A stretch of 64,000 nucleotides of DNA from Pseudomonas arsenicoxydans (GCF_006438915.1 NZ_RCZE01000020.1:1-64000); one strand, 5' to 3'; shown: positions 50,864-59,680, counted from the stretch's first letter. Notes: generated by a model from the sequence alone, not told the origin. Numbers and translations are program-made.

Positions 50864-51904
50864 TCAGTTCGTCGCTTCAGCGCTGGCGATCATGCGCTCA
50901 AGGAACATGGCCATCCCCACTTCCTCTGACCTGAGCCCTTTGCGCAACCTTGGCCGAGGCAACTCGGCCAGGGCACCAAGCATAAAAGCGTCGAGTACCG
51001 CGGGGTGGATGTAGCATTTACGGCACACTGCAGGCGTGTTGCCTAATTGCCGGGCGACGTTCTTGACCATCTCTACTACTTGGCGTTTTGCATCCGACTC
51101 AGGCTCCCACTGCAATTCGCGCAACACTGACAACGCCAGCACACTGCCTGCCCACGTGCGGTAATCCTTGGCCGTGAAATTGGCCCCGGTGAGCGTTTGC
51201 AGATAGGCGTTGACGTCGGCGGAACTGACGGTGTGTCGTTCGCCGTTTTCATCCAGATACTGAAACAGGTTTTGTCCGGGGATTTCCTGGCAGCGCTTGA
51301 TGATCCGAGCCAAGCGTCGATCTCTCACGGTGATCTGGTGCTCCACGCCACTCTTGCCGCGAAACTGGAAGCGGATAGCGCTGCCGTTGACTTCAACGTG
51401 GCGGCTGCGCAACGTCGTCAGGCCGTATGAGCGGTTGTCGCGAGCGTACTGCGTGTTGCCGACCCGGATCAGCGTTGCATCGAGCAAAGTAATGACGGTG
51501 GCCATGACCTTGTCTCGGCTGAAGCCGGGCGCGTCCAACAGCGTTTCAAGCTGCTTGCGCAATTTCGGCAGCGCCAGGCCAAAGTCGCGCAGGCGCGAGT
51601 ATTTGTCGGCATCGCGCACTTCACGCCAGCGTGCGTGGTAGCGATATTGCTTGCGACCGCGAGCATCGCGACCGGTGGCTTGCAGATGTCCGCACGGGTC
51701 GGCGCAAATCCACACATTCGTATAGGCCGGCGGCACAGCGAGGGCGTTGAGGCGTTTGATTTCGTCCGGATCAGTAATGCGCTGGCCCGCCGGATCAAAG
51801 TAACAAAATTTTCCATGCAGCAGCTTCCGGCTGATTCCGGGCTGCGTGTCATCGACATAGTGCAGGTCGGGTGGCAGAACATCGGGCAGCGCGGTATCGG
51901 ACAT
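50864..51904 (-). CDS. DNA topoisomerase IB (poxvirus type)
   Basis: A 346-residue type IB topoisomerase, which relaxes supercoils by a 3'-phosphotyrosine intermediate. Catalytic residues fit the family: Arg in LIRVGNTQYARDNRSYGLTTL, Lys in FRGKSGVEHQI, Arg/His in FTAKDYRTWAGSVLAL, and nucleophile Tyr in CRKCYIHPAVLDAF. N-terminal part DPAGQRITDPDEIKRLNALAVPPAYTNVWI is typical. These bacterial enzymes are accessory to topoisomerase I. It is transcribed leftwards; the gap to modC is 77 bases. Confidence 0.94.
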   Translation of the reverse strand: MSDTALPDVLPPDLHYVDDTQPGISRKLLHGKFCYFDPAGQRITDPDEIKRLNALAVPPAYTNVWICADPCGHLQATGRDARGRKQYRYHARWREVRDADKYSRLRDFGLALPKLRKQLETLLDAPGFSRDKVMATVITLLDATLIRVGNTQYARDNRSYGLTTLRSRHVEVNGSAIRFQFRGKSGVEHQITVRDRRLARIIKRCQEIPGQNLFQYLDENGERHTVSSADVNAYLQTLTGANFTAKDYRTWAGSVLALSVLRELQWEPESDAKRQVVEMVKNVARQLGNTPAVCRKCYIHPAVLDAFMLGALAELPRPRLRKGLRSEEVGMAMFLERMIASAEATN

Positions 51905-51981
51905 GGCGAGTCAACCTCGACAACAAATCAGGGGTCAGTACAGCCATTGACCGCAGACATTTGTCGTTGGTGCCAAAAGAC

Positions 51982-53061
51982 TTAGGCCAGTACCGCCACC
52001 GCTTTGATTTGTGCCCAGAGTTGCTGGCCGGGATGCACGCCCAACTGGTCCCGGGAGTAGCGGGTGATACGCGACAGCAATGGCGTGCCGGCTGCGTTCA
52101 GGCGGATCAGCACATGGGCGGCGTTGTCGGCGCCGATTTCACTGATCACGGTGACCGGCAAGCGATTGAGGATGCTGCTTTGCTCGACGCTGCGCAGGCT
52201 CAGGCTGACATCGCGGGCTTGAACCTTGCAACGCAGTGCCTGGCCCAGGGGCATGGGCGCATGGGCGACGCGAATGCCCAGATCGGTATCGGGCAACTGC
52301 AAGGTCAGCAACTGATAGTGGGCGTCATACGCGCTGACATGGCCTTCGATCACCACCCCTGCGTCATCGCCCAGCGCCAGTGGCAGGTCGAGACGGGCGA
52401 GGGTTTCGCCGATGGGGCCGCTGGCCAGAGCCTTGCCGTCGCTGAGCAAGACGATGTGGTCGGCCAGCCGCGCAACCTCATCTTGGGAGTGACTGACGTA
52501 CAGTACGGGGATGTCCAGCTCGTCGTGCAGGCGTTGCAGGTAAGGCAGGATCTCGTTTTTACGCTGACTGTCCAGCGCCGCCAGTGGTTCGTCCATCAGC
52601 AGCAGTTTCGGGCTGGTGAGCAGCGCGCGGGCGATGCCGACCCGTTGCCGCTCGCCGCCGGAAAGGTTCTGCGGATGACGTTCCAGCAGATGCCCAATCC
52701 CCAGCAGTTCCGTGGCATGGCCCATGTCGACCCGGCGCTGCTGTTTCGGGATGCGCTTAATGCCGAATTCTAGATTCGCCAATACCGACAGATGCGCAAA
52801 CAGACTGGCTTCCTGGAATACATAACCCAGCGCACGTTTATGCGGCGGTACGAAAATCTTCTTTTCGCTGTCCTGCCAGACTTCATCATTGACCTGGATA
52901 AAACCCTGTTGGGCTCGCTCCAGACCAGCGATGCAGCGCAGGCAGGTGGTCTTGCCCGAACCCGAATGTCCGTAGAGCGCGGTCACGCCACGACCGGGCA
53001 CTTGCAGGTCCACGTCCAGGGCGAACCCCGAATAGCTCAGTTTCAGGCGCATATCGATCAT
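51982..53061 (-). CDS. modC: Molybdate ABC transporter ATPase ModC
   Basis: A 359-residue ATPase. Walker A is GHSGSGKTT, signature LSGGERQRVGIARALL, Walker B LLLMDEPLAALD, followed by the C-terminal molybdate/tungstate TOBE domain (about 290-355; SILNRLPVTVISEIGADNAAHVLIRLNAAGTPLLSRITRYS), which distinguishes ModC from other importers. It is the third gene of modABC, three bases after modB. ATG 53061 or 53052 (MRLKLSY) are both possible starts. Confidence 0.95.
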   Translation of the reverse strand: MIDMRLKLSYSGFALDVDLQVPGRGVTALYGHSGSGKTTCLRCIAGLERAQQGFIQVNDEVWQDSEKKIFVPPHKRALGYVFQEASLFAHLSVLANLEFGIKRIPKQQRRVDMGHATELLGIGHLLERHPQNLSGGERQRVGIARALLTSPKLLLMDEPLAALDSQRKNEILPYLQRLHDELDIPVLYVSHSQDEVARLADHIVLLSDGKALASGPIGETLARLDLPLALGDDAGVVIEGHVSAYDAHYQLLTLQLPDTDLGIRVAHAPMPLGQALRCKVQARDVSLSLRSVEQSSILNRLPVTVISEIGADNAAHVLIRLNAAGTPLLSRITRYSRDQLGVHPGQQLWAQIKAVAVLA

Positions 53062-53064
53062 CGA

Positions 53065-53745
53065 TCAGCTCCAGCCTGTTTTGGTTTTACGGCTGGAGTA
53101 GAGCGCCAGCAACACTGCAAAGGAGAACACCAGCATCGCCCCGGCCAGCCAATGGGCCTGGGCGTATTCCATGGCTTCGACGTGATCGTAGATCTGCACC
53201 GACACCACGCGCGTCTTGTCCGGGATGTTGCCGCCGATCATCAAGACCACGCCGAACTCGCCGACGGTGTGGGCGAAGCCGAGAATCGCCGCTGTGATAA
53301 AACCCGGTCGTGCGAGCGGCAGGATCACGCTGAAGAAGGTGTCCCACGGATTGGCGCGCAAGGTCGCGGCTACTTCCAATGGGCGAGTGCCGATGGCGGA
53401 AAACGCGTTTTGCAGCGGTTGAATCACAAACGGCATTGAGTAAAGCACTGAACCGACGACCAACCCCGCAAAACTGAATGTCAGGGTGCCGAACCCCAGT
53501 GATTGAGTGAACTGGCCGACAAAGCCGTGAGGCCCCAGGGCCAGCAACAAGTAAAAGCCAATCACTGTGGGCGGCAGGACCAGGGGCAGGGCGACGATTG
53601 CCCCGACCGGGCCGCGCAACCAGGAGCGGGTGCGCGACAGCCATAACGCAATCGGAGTGCCGATGACCAACAGGATGGCCGTCGTCAGGGACGCCAGTTT
53701 GAGGGTCAGCCAGATGGCAGCGAAGTCGGCACTCGTCAGCGTCAT
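53065..53745 (-). CDS. modB: Molybdate ABC transporter permease ModB
   Basis: A 226-residue permease with about five hydrophobic segments. Patterns: IALWLSRTRSWLRGPVGAIVALPLVLPPTVIGFYLLLALGP, YSMPFVIQPLQNAFSAIG and the docking loop LEVAATLRANPWDTFFSVILPLARPGFITAAILGFAHTVGEFGVVLMIGGNIPDKTRVVS, which is the diagnostic ModB stretch. It starts immediately at the modA stop. Confidence 0.96.
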   Translation of the reverse strand: MTLTSADFAAIWLTLKLASLTTAILLVIGTPIALWLSRTRSWLRGPVGAIVALPLVLPPTVIGFYLLLALGPHGFVGQFTQSLGFGTLTFSFAGLVVGSVLYSMPFVIQPLQNAFSAIGTRPLEVAATLRANPWDTFFSVILPLARPGFITAAILGFAHTVGEFGVVLMIGGNIPDKTRVVSVQIYDHVEAMEYAQAHWLAGAMLVFSFAVLLALYSSRKTKTGWS

Positions 53746-54513
53746 TTAGAGTTGGTAACCGTAGGATTTGATAACAGCGGCGGCTTTCGGACCCTTGAGG
53801 TACTCAACCAGTGCCTTGGCGGCCGGGTTGTCCTTGCCTTTGTTGAGGATCACTGCGTCTTGTTTGATCGGATCATGCATCTCGGCTGGAACGATCCACG
53901 CGGAACCGCCGGTGACTTTGCCGTCTTTGTAGATCTGCGACAAGGCTACGAAGCCAAGTTCCGCATTGCCGGTAGAGACGAATTGATAGGCCTGGGTAAT
54001 GTTCTGGCCTTCGACGATCTTGTCCTTGACCTTGTCGGTCAGGCCCAGCTTGGCCAGAACCTGAGTCGCGGCCAGGCCGTAAGGCGCGGCTTTGGGATTG
54101 GCAATGGACAGATGCTGATACTGGTTGTCGCTCAGCACTTTGCCCTTGGCGTCGACGTAGCCTTCTTTGGCCGACCACAAGGCGAGGGTGCCTATGGCGT
54201 AGGTGAAGCGCGAGCCCTTGACGGTGTCGCCTTCGGTTTCAAGTTTTTGCGGTGTGGTGTCGTCGGCCGAGAGGAACACTTCGAACGGCGCGCCATTCTT
54301 GATCTGGGTATAGAACTGGCCGGTAGCGCCATAAGCCGCGACCAGTTTGTGCCCGGTGTCTTTCTCGAAATCGGTCGCGATGGCCTGGATAGGGGCCGTG
54401 AAGTTGGCGGCGACAGCGACCTGGACTTCGTTCGCGTGAGCGGAGCTAAAAGCAAATACGGCGATCAGGCTGGCGAGGCAAGTAGGGGAAAAACGTGAGG
54501 CACGAATGGTCAT
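53746..54513 (-). CDS. modA: Molybdate ABC transporter periplasmic binding protein ModA
   Basis: A 255-residue binding protein with Sec signal peptide (about 27 residues, ending SSAHANE). VQVAVAANFTAPIQAIATDFEKDTGHKLVAAYGATGQFYTQIKNGAPFEVFLSADDTTPQKLETEG is the typical ModA N-lobe with oxyanion-binding Ser/Thr, and FVALSQIYKD is in the C-lobe. First gene of modABC; the transcript starts beyond a ModE-type palindrome. Confidence 0.96.
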   Translation of the reverse strand: MTIRASRFSPTCLASLIAVFAFSSAHANEVQVAVAANFTAPIQAIATDFEKDTGHKLVAAYGATGQFYTQIKNGAPFEVFLSADDTTPQKLETEGDTVKGSRFTYAIGTLALWSAKEGYVDAKGKVLSDNQYQHLSIANPKAAPYGLAATQVLAKLGLTDKVKDKIVEGQNITQAYQFVSTGNAELGFVALSQIYKDGKVTGGSAWIVPAEMHDPIKQDAVILNKGKDNPAAKALVEYLKGPKAAAVIKSYGYQL

Positions 54514-54553
54514 GAAACGGCTCCGTCATAGGCAAATGCAGCAAGGGGCGAAA

Positions 54554-54577
54554 CGCTATATAGCTGAATATATAGCG
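54554..54577. promoter_or_regulatory. ModE-type operator upstream of modA
   Basis: A perfect inverted repeat: CGCTATATA (54554-54562), six bases, TATATAGCG (54569-54577). This matches the ModE consensus (CGnTATATA with inverse copy, spacing 6-7) closely. It lies 41 bases before modA. No modE gene is in the window, so the repressor must be encoded elsewhere. Confidence 0.87.
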
Positions 54578-54621
54578 GAATGCCTGCAAACGGAATGTGT
54601 TGGTTTATGCCTTCATCTGGA

Positions 54622-54650
54622 CCTGTAGCAACTGACGCAGTTGCTACAGG
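54622..54650. repeat. Perfect 13-bp hairpin between modA and nitronate monooxygenase
   Basis: CCTGTAGCAACTG, three-base loop, CAGTTGCTACAGG. It lies nine bases behind the monooxygenase stop. The lack of a T-run on either strand makes a standard terminator doubtful; it resembles a solitary short palindromic repeat. Confidence 0.75.
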
Positions 54651-54658
54651 GGTTGGGC

Positions 54659-55723
54659 TTATCGACGCAGTAGCTTGGCCAGTGCTTCATCCGCCAAGCG
54701 TCGGGTCAATTCTGCTGTCGTCATTTCAACGCTCAGCCTGAACGCCTGCCCGGCCCAGAGGTTGCTGAAATCCGCTTCGTCCTTGGCTCGCAACGGCATC
54801 AGCGCACCGCCGGCGAGTGGGAATTTCGGCGCTTTATCGCTGATCGGGCCGATTTCACGCATCACCCGATTGAGAATGCCACGTGCCGGGCGGCCGGTGA
54901 AAAGGTTGGTGACGGCGGTCTCGCTTTCTTTGGCCGTGCGCAAGGCTTTGTAGTGAGACGTGCTGACCTTGGCTTCCGGCGTGAACAAATAAGCCGTGCC
55001 CACCTGCACTGCCGAAGCGCCTAACAAGAAGGCCGCCGCAACGCCACGCGCATCACTGATCCCGCCGGCGGCTATCACCGGCACGCTCACCGCATCGACA
55101 ATCTGCGGCACCAAGGCAAACGTCCCCACCTGGCTGCTTAGATCGGTACTGAGGAACATCCCGCGGTGACCACCGGCCTCGTAACCCATGGCGATGATTG
55201 CGTCACAGCCACGTTGTTCGAGCCACACGGCTTCTTCAACTGTGGTGGCCGAGGAGAGAATTTTTGCACCGGTGGCTTTTACCCGGTCCAGCAGGGATTT
55301 TTCCGGCAGACCGAAATGAAAACTGACCACTTCAGGGCGAAACTCTTCGATGAGCTCGCAGGCAGCGGCATCGAACGGCGCTCGGTTTGAAACGGGAGTC
55401 GGCGCATCGAAATCGGCGCCCAGTTCCCGGTAGTAAGGTTCCAGCAGGTTCTTCCAGTCCCGGGCGCGTTGCTCATCCGGGGCCGGAGGTTGATGGCAGA
55501 AATAGTTGATGTTGAACGGACGCTGGCTGTGCTGGCGAATCGTCTTCAGCTCTTCGCGCAATTGCTCGATGCTTAGCAAGGCAGCGGGCATCGAGCCCAG
55601 TCCACCGGCGTTACTCGCGGCGATGACCATGGCCGAGCCATTGGCGCCGGCCATGGGGGCCTGGATGATTGGCAGTTCGATCCCGAGCAGGTCAAGAATG
55701 CGCGTGTCTGGCCATTGGCTCAT
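54659..55723 (-). CDS. Nitronate monooxygenase (2-nitropropane dioxygenase family)
   Basis: A 354-residue FMN TIM-barrel enzyme that oxidises toxic nitronates such as propionate 3-nitronate. Signatures include PIIQAPMAGANGSAMVIAASNAGGLGSMPAAL, FHFGLPEKSLLDRVKATGAKILSSATTVEEA, GCDAIIAMGYEAGGHRGMF (motif III) and PVIAAGGISDARGVAAAFLLGASAVQVGTAYLFTPEA (phosphate binding). The active-site His is in EAGGHRG. A single-gene unit as far as seen. Confidence 0.93.
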   Translation of the reverse strand: MSQWPDTRILDLLGIELPIIQAPMAGANGSAMVIAASNAGGLGSMPAALLSIEQLREELKTIRQHSQRPFNINYFCHQPPAPDEQRARDWKNLLEPYYRELGADFDAPTPVSNRAPFDAAACELIEEFRPEVVSFHFGLPEKSLLDRVKATGAKILSSATTVEEAVWLEQRGCDAIIAMGYEAGGHRGMFLSTDLSSQVGTFALVPQIVDAVSVPVIAAGGISDARGVAAAFLLGASAVQVGTAYLFTPEAKVSTSHYKALRTAKESETAVTNLFTGRPARGILNRVMREIGPISDKAPKFPLAGGALMPLRAKDEADFSNLWAGQAFRLSVEMTTAELTRRLADEALAKLLRR

Positions 55724-55903
55724 TTGAATAGTTCTCCGACATCAAAACAGGGCAGGGACGGTAGAGCCGTTTTTTTACCAGCTATCACGGGTGCAGGGCC
55801 AGTCGACTTTTGGCTCGCCTAGCTTAAAGTCTTGTATGGCGAGATGTTTCCATGTGGTATTTCATGGGCTCCACCAGCAGATTGACTCAATTGAGAGGCG
55901 ACG

Positions 55904-56887
55904 ATGTTCAAGGGTATTTTGATCGACAAAGACGACAGCGGTTATCGGGCCACACTGCAAGAGATCAATGACGATCAACTGCCCGAGGGTGATGTGACGG
56001 TTCGAGTGGCGTATAGCACGCTGAACTTCAAGGATGGCCTGGCAATCACCGGCAGCAGCCCGGTGGTGCGTAAATTCCCAATGGTGCCGGGGATCGATCT
56101 GGCAGGCACGGTCGAAACCAGCGATCACCCGGACTACAAGTCCGGTGATCAAGTCGTCCTCAATGGCTGGGGCGTGGGCGAAGGGCATTGGGGTGGATTG
56201 GCGCAGAAGGCGCGCCTGAAGGGTGACTGGCTGATCCCCCTGCCAAAGGAATTTACCGCCGCCCAAGCGATGGCCATCGGCACCGCCGGCTACACGGCAA
56301 TGCTGAGTATTCTGGCGCTGGAGCATAATGGTGTGACACCGGATCAAGGCGAAGTGCTGGTCACCGGTGCCAACGGCGGTGTCGGCAGTTTCGCCATCGC
56401 GCTGCTGAGCAAGCTGGGCTACCGCGTCGTCGCTTCCACGGGCCGCACCTCCGAACACGATTACCTGAAACAGCTGGGCGCCAGTGAAATCATCGACCGC
56501 GCCACCTTATCCGAGCCTGGCAAACCGCTGGCCAAGGAGCGTTGGGCGGCGGTCATTGACTCGGTCGGCAGCCACACATTGGCCAATGCCTGCGCCAGCA
56601 CCAAGGCCGACGGCACGGTCGCCGCGTGTGGTCTGGCCCAAGGCATGGACTTCCCTGCGTCAGTCGCCCCCTTCATTCTGCGCGGCGTGACCTTGGCCGG
56701 GATCAACAGCGTGACCCAGCCCAAAGCCAAACGCGTACTGGCCTGGAATCGACTGGCCAAGGATCTGGACTTTGCGCTGCTGCCGCTGATCAGTCATGAA
56801 ATCGGTTTGAGCGAAGCCATCGAAGCCGCGCCGCGCCTGCTCGCCGGGCAATTGCGCGGGCGCGTGGTGGTCGATGTCAATCGCTGA
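55904..56887 (+). CDS. acuI: AcuI/YhdH-type MDR oxidoreductase (acrylyl-CoA reductase family)
   Basis: A 327-residue zinc-free medium-chain reductase. FKGILIDKDDSGYRATLQEINDDQLPEGDVTVRVAYSTLNFKDGLAITG is the N-terminal YhdH signature, FPMVPGIDLAGTVE and VLNGWGVGEGHWGGLAQKARLKGDWLIPLP follow, and VLVTGANGGVGSFAIALLSKLGYRVVASTGR is the NADPH site. In relatives it reduces acryloyl-CoA; in Pseudomonas the substrate is not established. It converges with ada, whose stop lies one base past its own. Confidence 0.92.
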   Translation: MFKGILIDKDDSGYRATLQEINDDQLPEGDVTVRVAYSTLNFKDGLAITGSSPVVRKFPMVPGIDLAGTVETSDHPDYKSGDQVVLNGWGVGEGHWGGLAQKARLKGDWLIPLPKEFTAAQAMAIGTAGYTAMLSILALEHNGVTPDQGEVLVTGANGGVGSFAIALLSKLGYRVVASTGRTSEHDYLKQLGASEIIDRATLSEPGKPLAKERWAAVIDSVGSHTLANACASTKADGTVAACGLAQGMDFPASVAPFILRGVTLAGINSVTQPKAKRVLAWNRLAKDLDFALLPLISHEIGLSEAIEAAPRLLAGQLRGRVVVDVNR

Positions 56888-57952
56888 TCAGCGCGTCTCG
56901 CGTTCCAGCAACAGGCGCTTGCGCTCAACCCCCCAGCGATAGCCCGACAGATTGCCGTCGCTACGCACCACGCGGTGGCAAGGGATCGCCACCGCCAGAC
57001 TGTTCGCGCCGCACGCCTGGGCCACGGCGCGCACAGCCTTGGGCGACCCGATGCGCTGGGCGATCTCGGCATAGCTCGCGGTGCGGCCAGCGGGAATCTC
57101 GCGCAAGGCTTGCCAGACGCGTTCCTGGAATGCGGTGCCGCGCACGTCCAGTGGCAAATCCAGGCCAAGGGCGGGCGCTTCGATAAACCCTACGACCTGG
57201 GCAATCAGCTGCTCGAACTCATGATCGGCACCGATCAGATTGGCACGCCGAAACTTGTCCTGCAGATCGCAGACCAGCTGATGCGGATCATCCCCCAGCA
57301 GAATCGCACACACCCCGCGTTCACTTTGCGCTACCAGAATGGCCCCCAGGGAGCACTGGCCAACGGCAAAGCGGATGTCGTTGTTTTGCCCGGCAGCGCG
57401 ATAGTCGCCCGGCTTCATGCCGAGCAGGTTATCCGCCGCTTCATAGAAACGACTGTTGGAATTGAAACCGGCGTCGTACAAGGCGTCGGTGACCGAGCCG
57501 CCATCCGCCAGACGATCACGCACCTTGCGCGAGCGATGAGCGGTGGCGTAACCCTTGGGGGTTAGCCCGGTGACGGCTTTGAACACTCGGTGAAAGTGGA
57601 AGCTGCTGAGGCCCGCTGCGTCCGCCAGTTCATTGAGCGGTGGCAGATTTTCGGCGGTTTCGATGTGCCGGCAGGCGGCGGCCACGGTGGCAGTATGTTG
57701 GGCGGCAACATCACTTTGGTCTTTTGCCGCCCGCTTGCTGGGGCGATATCCCGCCGCCTGGGCTTGCTCCGGCGTATCGAAAAACTCGACGTTCTGCGGA
57801 TTCGGCAGGCGCGCCAGGCTGCTCGGACGACAATAAATACCGGTGGTTTTTACCGCGTAGACAAACAGCCCGTCTGCGGCCGGATCGCGCGCTACGACGG
57901 CGGCCCAGCGAGGATCGATTTCGTTAGCTGTTTTAGTCGAATGAGTTGTCAT
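56888..57952 (-). CDS. ada: Ada-type bifunctional regulator/O6-methylguanine-DNA methyltransferase
   Basis: A 354-residue fusion: N-terminal methylphosphotriester domain (about 10-80), AraC-type HTH (85-180; LNELADAAGLSSFHFHRVFKAVTGLTPKGYATAHR) and C-terminal O6-alkylguanine transferase with nucleophile Cys325 in PCHRV. Of the four N-terminal zinc ligands, only C41 (YCRPS) is kept; the positions of the other three are S45, S72 and A75 (E. coli C38, C42, C69, C72). Direct methyl-transfer repair should work, but activation by phosphotriester methylation looks impaired. ATG 57952 begins MTTHSTKTA. It follows AlkB 87 bases later. Confidence 0.92.
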   Translation of the reverse strand: MTTHSTKTANEIDPRWAAVVARDPAADGLFVYAVKTTGIYCRPSSLARLPNPQNVEFFDTPEQAQAAGYRPSKRAAKDQSDVAAQHTATVAAACRHIETAENLPPLNELADAAGLSSFHFHRVFKAVTGLTPKGYATAHRSRKVRDRLADGGSVTDALYDAGFNSNSRFYEAADNLLGMKPGDYRAAGQNNDIRFAVGQCSLGAILVAQSERGVCAILLGDDPHQLVCDLQDKFRRANLIGADHEFEQLIAQVVGFIEAPALGLDLPLDVRGTAFQERVWQALREIPAGRTASYAEIAQRIGSPKAVRAVAQACGANSLAVAIPCHRVVRSDGNLSGYRWGVERKRLLLERETR

Positions 57953-58039
57953 GTCTGTAGTTCCATTGACCCGTTTCATTCAGATTAATCAGGCGGGAAG
58001 GACGCGGCACTCCGGGTCTTGCGGTCAAATTCGAATGCA

Positions 58040-58705
58040 TCATCCGGCCGTACGAAAGGTCAAGTTGATGCGTTGTTCGCCCAGCCTCGGATGATGCCCA
58101 TCCTTGATCGGCAATACGCCGTGATAGCGCAAACGGTCGACACCACCCCAGACCACAATATCGCCATGCAACAACGGCACACGCTGGCTTTTATCACTGC
58201 GTTCAAAACCGCCGAACAGGAACGTCGCCGGTAACCCTAGCGATACCGAAACGATCGGTGCTGCGTAGGAACCTTCGTCTTTATCCTGGTGCAAAGACAT
58301 CTTCGCGCCGGGGACATAGCGGTTGATGAGGCAGGAATCAGGAACAAAATCCGCAAATCCCGCTTCGCGTGCCGCCGCTTGTGCCAGCTCGAAAAATACG
58401 TCAGGCATCCTCGGCCAGGGCTGTCCGGTCTGCGGGTCATTGTGTGTGTATTTGTAGCCGCTTCGGTCGGTCGTCCAACCCAGGGCGCCGCAACTACTCA
58501 GGGTTACCGACATGGTAAAGCCGCCGGGGGTGACCATCTGCCGAAACGGCGCGACCGTCAAAACCCCCTCAAGTGCAGTCAGTAAAGATTCCAGCCAGGG
58601 CAGGGCAAAGCCGCGCAAGACGCAGGCCTGCGCACCGATTTGCTCGCGCCGGGGCGGCTGTTCGGGTTCCGTGTCGCCAAACAAATCCAGGTTGAAAGGG
58701 CTCAT
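58040..58705 (-). CDS. alkB: Alkylated DNA repair dioxygenase AlkB
   Basis: A 221-residue 2-oxoglutarate/Fe(II) dioxygenase that removes 1-methyladenine and 3-methylcytosine lesions oxidatively. The HxD...H iron site is in MSLHQDKDE and DRLRYHGVLPI, and the 2OG/substrate Arg pair in INLTFR (RINLTFR). TPGGFTMSVTLSSCGALGWTTDRSGYKYTH is the nucleotide-recognition lid. It sits between a second 2OG dioxygenase gene (three-base gap) and ada, as in alkylation-response groups. Confidence 0.95.
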   Translation of the reverse strand: MSPFNLDLFGDTEPEQPPRREQIGAQACVLRGFALPWLESLLTALEGVLTVAPFRQMVTPGGFTMSVTLSSCGALGWTTDRSGYKYTHNDPQTGQPWPRMPDVFFELAQAAAREAGFADFVPDSCLINRYVPGAKMSLHQDKDEGSYAAPIVSVSLGLPATFLFGGFERSDKSQRVPLLHGDIVVWGGVDRLRYHGVLPIKDGHHPRLGEQRINLTFRTAG

Positions 58706-58708
58706 GGC

Positions 58709-59377
58709 TCATAACGCATCGTGAAAGATGATTCCAAGGGTATGCCGTTTTCCACTGTGCAGGCGACTGACGCCGTGGCGCATGTTCACCCGGTAATACC
58801 CGCGAACACCTTTTACCGGGCGCTGGCTGACGGCAAAGATCAAGGCATCGCCTTTCTTCAGGTCCATGACCAGAGGGCGTGACTGCATGCGCGGACGCTG
58901 TTCGGTCAGCACGAACTCACCGCCGGTAAAATCTTCATTGGGCTCTGACAGAAGAATCGCCACTTGCAGCGGGAAGACGTGTTCGCCGTACAGATCCTGA
59001 TGCAGGCAGTTGTAGTCCTGCGGGCCATATTGCAGCAACAAGGGTGTTGGGCGTTCCTGACCGGCGGCATGGCAGCGCTGCAAAAAGGCTTCGTGCGTGG
59101 CGGGAAAACGCGTTGGCAGGCCCATGCATTCGTGCCAGCGATTGGCAATCGGCACCAGCCCGGGGTAGAGCTCGTTGCGTAATCGAGCGACGGGATCCGG
59201 CAGAGGGTATTTGAAGTACTTGTACTCGCCACGGCCAAAGCCGTGACGAGCCATGATCACCTGTGAACGAAAAAGCCCGGCTTGCGCGTAAAAGGCGCTG
59301 ATCTCGTCGCAGGCTTCGGTACTCAGGAGCGATCTGATAATGGCGCAGCCATCCTGATCGAGTTGTTGCTCCAGCAT
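58709..59377 (-). CDS. 2OG-Fe(II) oxygenase, prolyl-hydroxylase-like
   Basis: A 222-residue dioxygenase with HxD...H in NCLHQDLYGEHVFPLQVAILLSEPNEDFTGGEFVLTEQRP and RVNMRHGVSRLHSGKRHTLGIIFHDAL, with the Arg that holds 2OG near SGKRHTLG. N-terminal segment EQQLDQDGCAIIRSLLSTEACDEISAFYA resembles phytanoyl/prolyl-type proteins often encoded next to alkB and ada. The target is unknown; association with alkylation repair suggests DNA or protein. It appears to be the first gene of the three-gene group; two other frames overlap its centre but lack family patterns. Confidence 0.88.
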   Translation of the reverse strand: MLEQQLDQDGCAIIRSLLSTEACDEISAFYAQAGLFRSQVIMARHGFGRGEYKYFKYPLPDPVARLRNELYPGLVPIANRWHECMGLPTRFPATHEAFLQRCHAAGQERPTPLLLQYGPQDYNCLHQDLYGEHVFPLQVAILLSEPNEDFTGGEFVLTEQRPRMQSRPLVMDLKKGDALIFAVSQRPVKGVRGYYRVNMRHGVSRLHSGKRHTLGIIFHDAL

Positions 59378-59503
59378 GTTCTGACTCCTTAACCCAAGGT
59401 TGAGGTGGCCAGTCTAGGCAGCGAGGGCGGGGCGAACACTCCGGCGCTTGCGGTCAAACTTCAGGCACGGGAGCAGACATCCATGTGGTCGCTCCGGGGG
59501 CTG

Positions 59504-59680
59504 TTACAGTGCTTTGCTGACGCTGATTTCGCTAATGACATCATCGCTCTGGCCATGAATGGCATCGAGCGCGGCCTTGGCTTCTTCGGCGGTGCCTTTT
59601 TCAAGCTGGGCAAACTCGAAGCGGCGTTCGCCGTTGAGTTTGTATTTGATGACGTACTTGGTCGTTTGAGCCACGGTCAT
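59504..59680 (-). CDS. Hypothetical 58-residue protein
   Basis: MTVAQTTKYVIKYKLNGERRFEFAQLEKG, then AEEAKAALDAIHGQSDDVISEISVSKAL. A small beta-beta-alpha pattern, soluble. AGGCAGGT precedes ATG 59680. Leftwards behind the DUF1883 gene with a 29-base gap, so perhaps co-transcribed. No family recognised. Confidence 0.65.
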   Translation of the reverse strand: MTVAQTTKYVIKYKLNGERRFEFAQLEKGTAEEAKAALDAIHGQSDDVISEISVSKAL

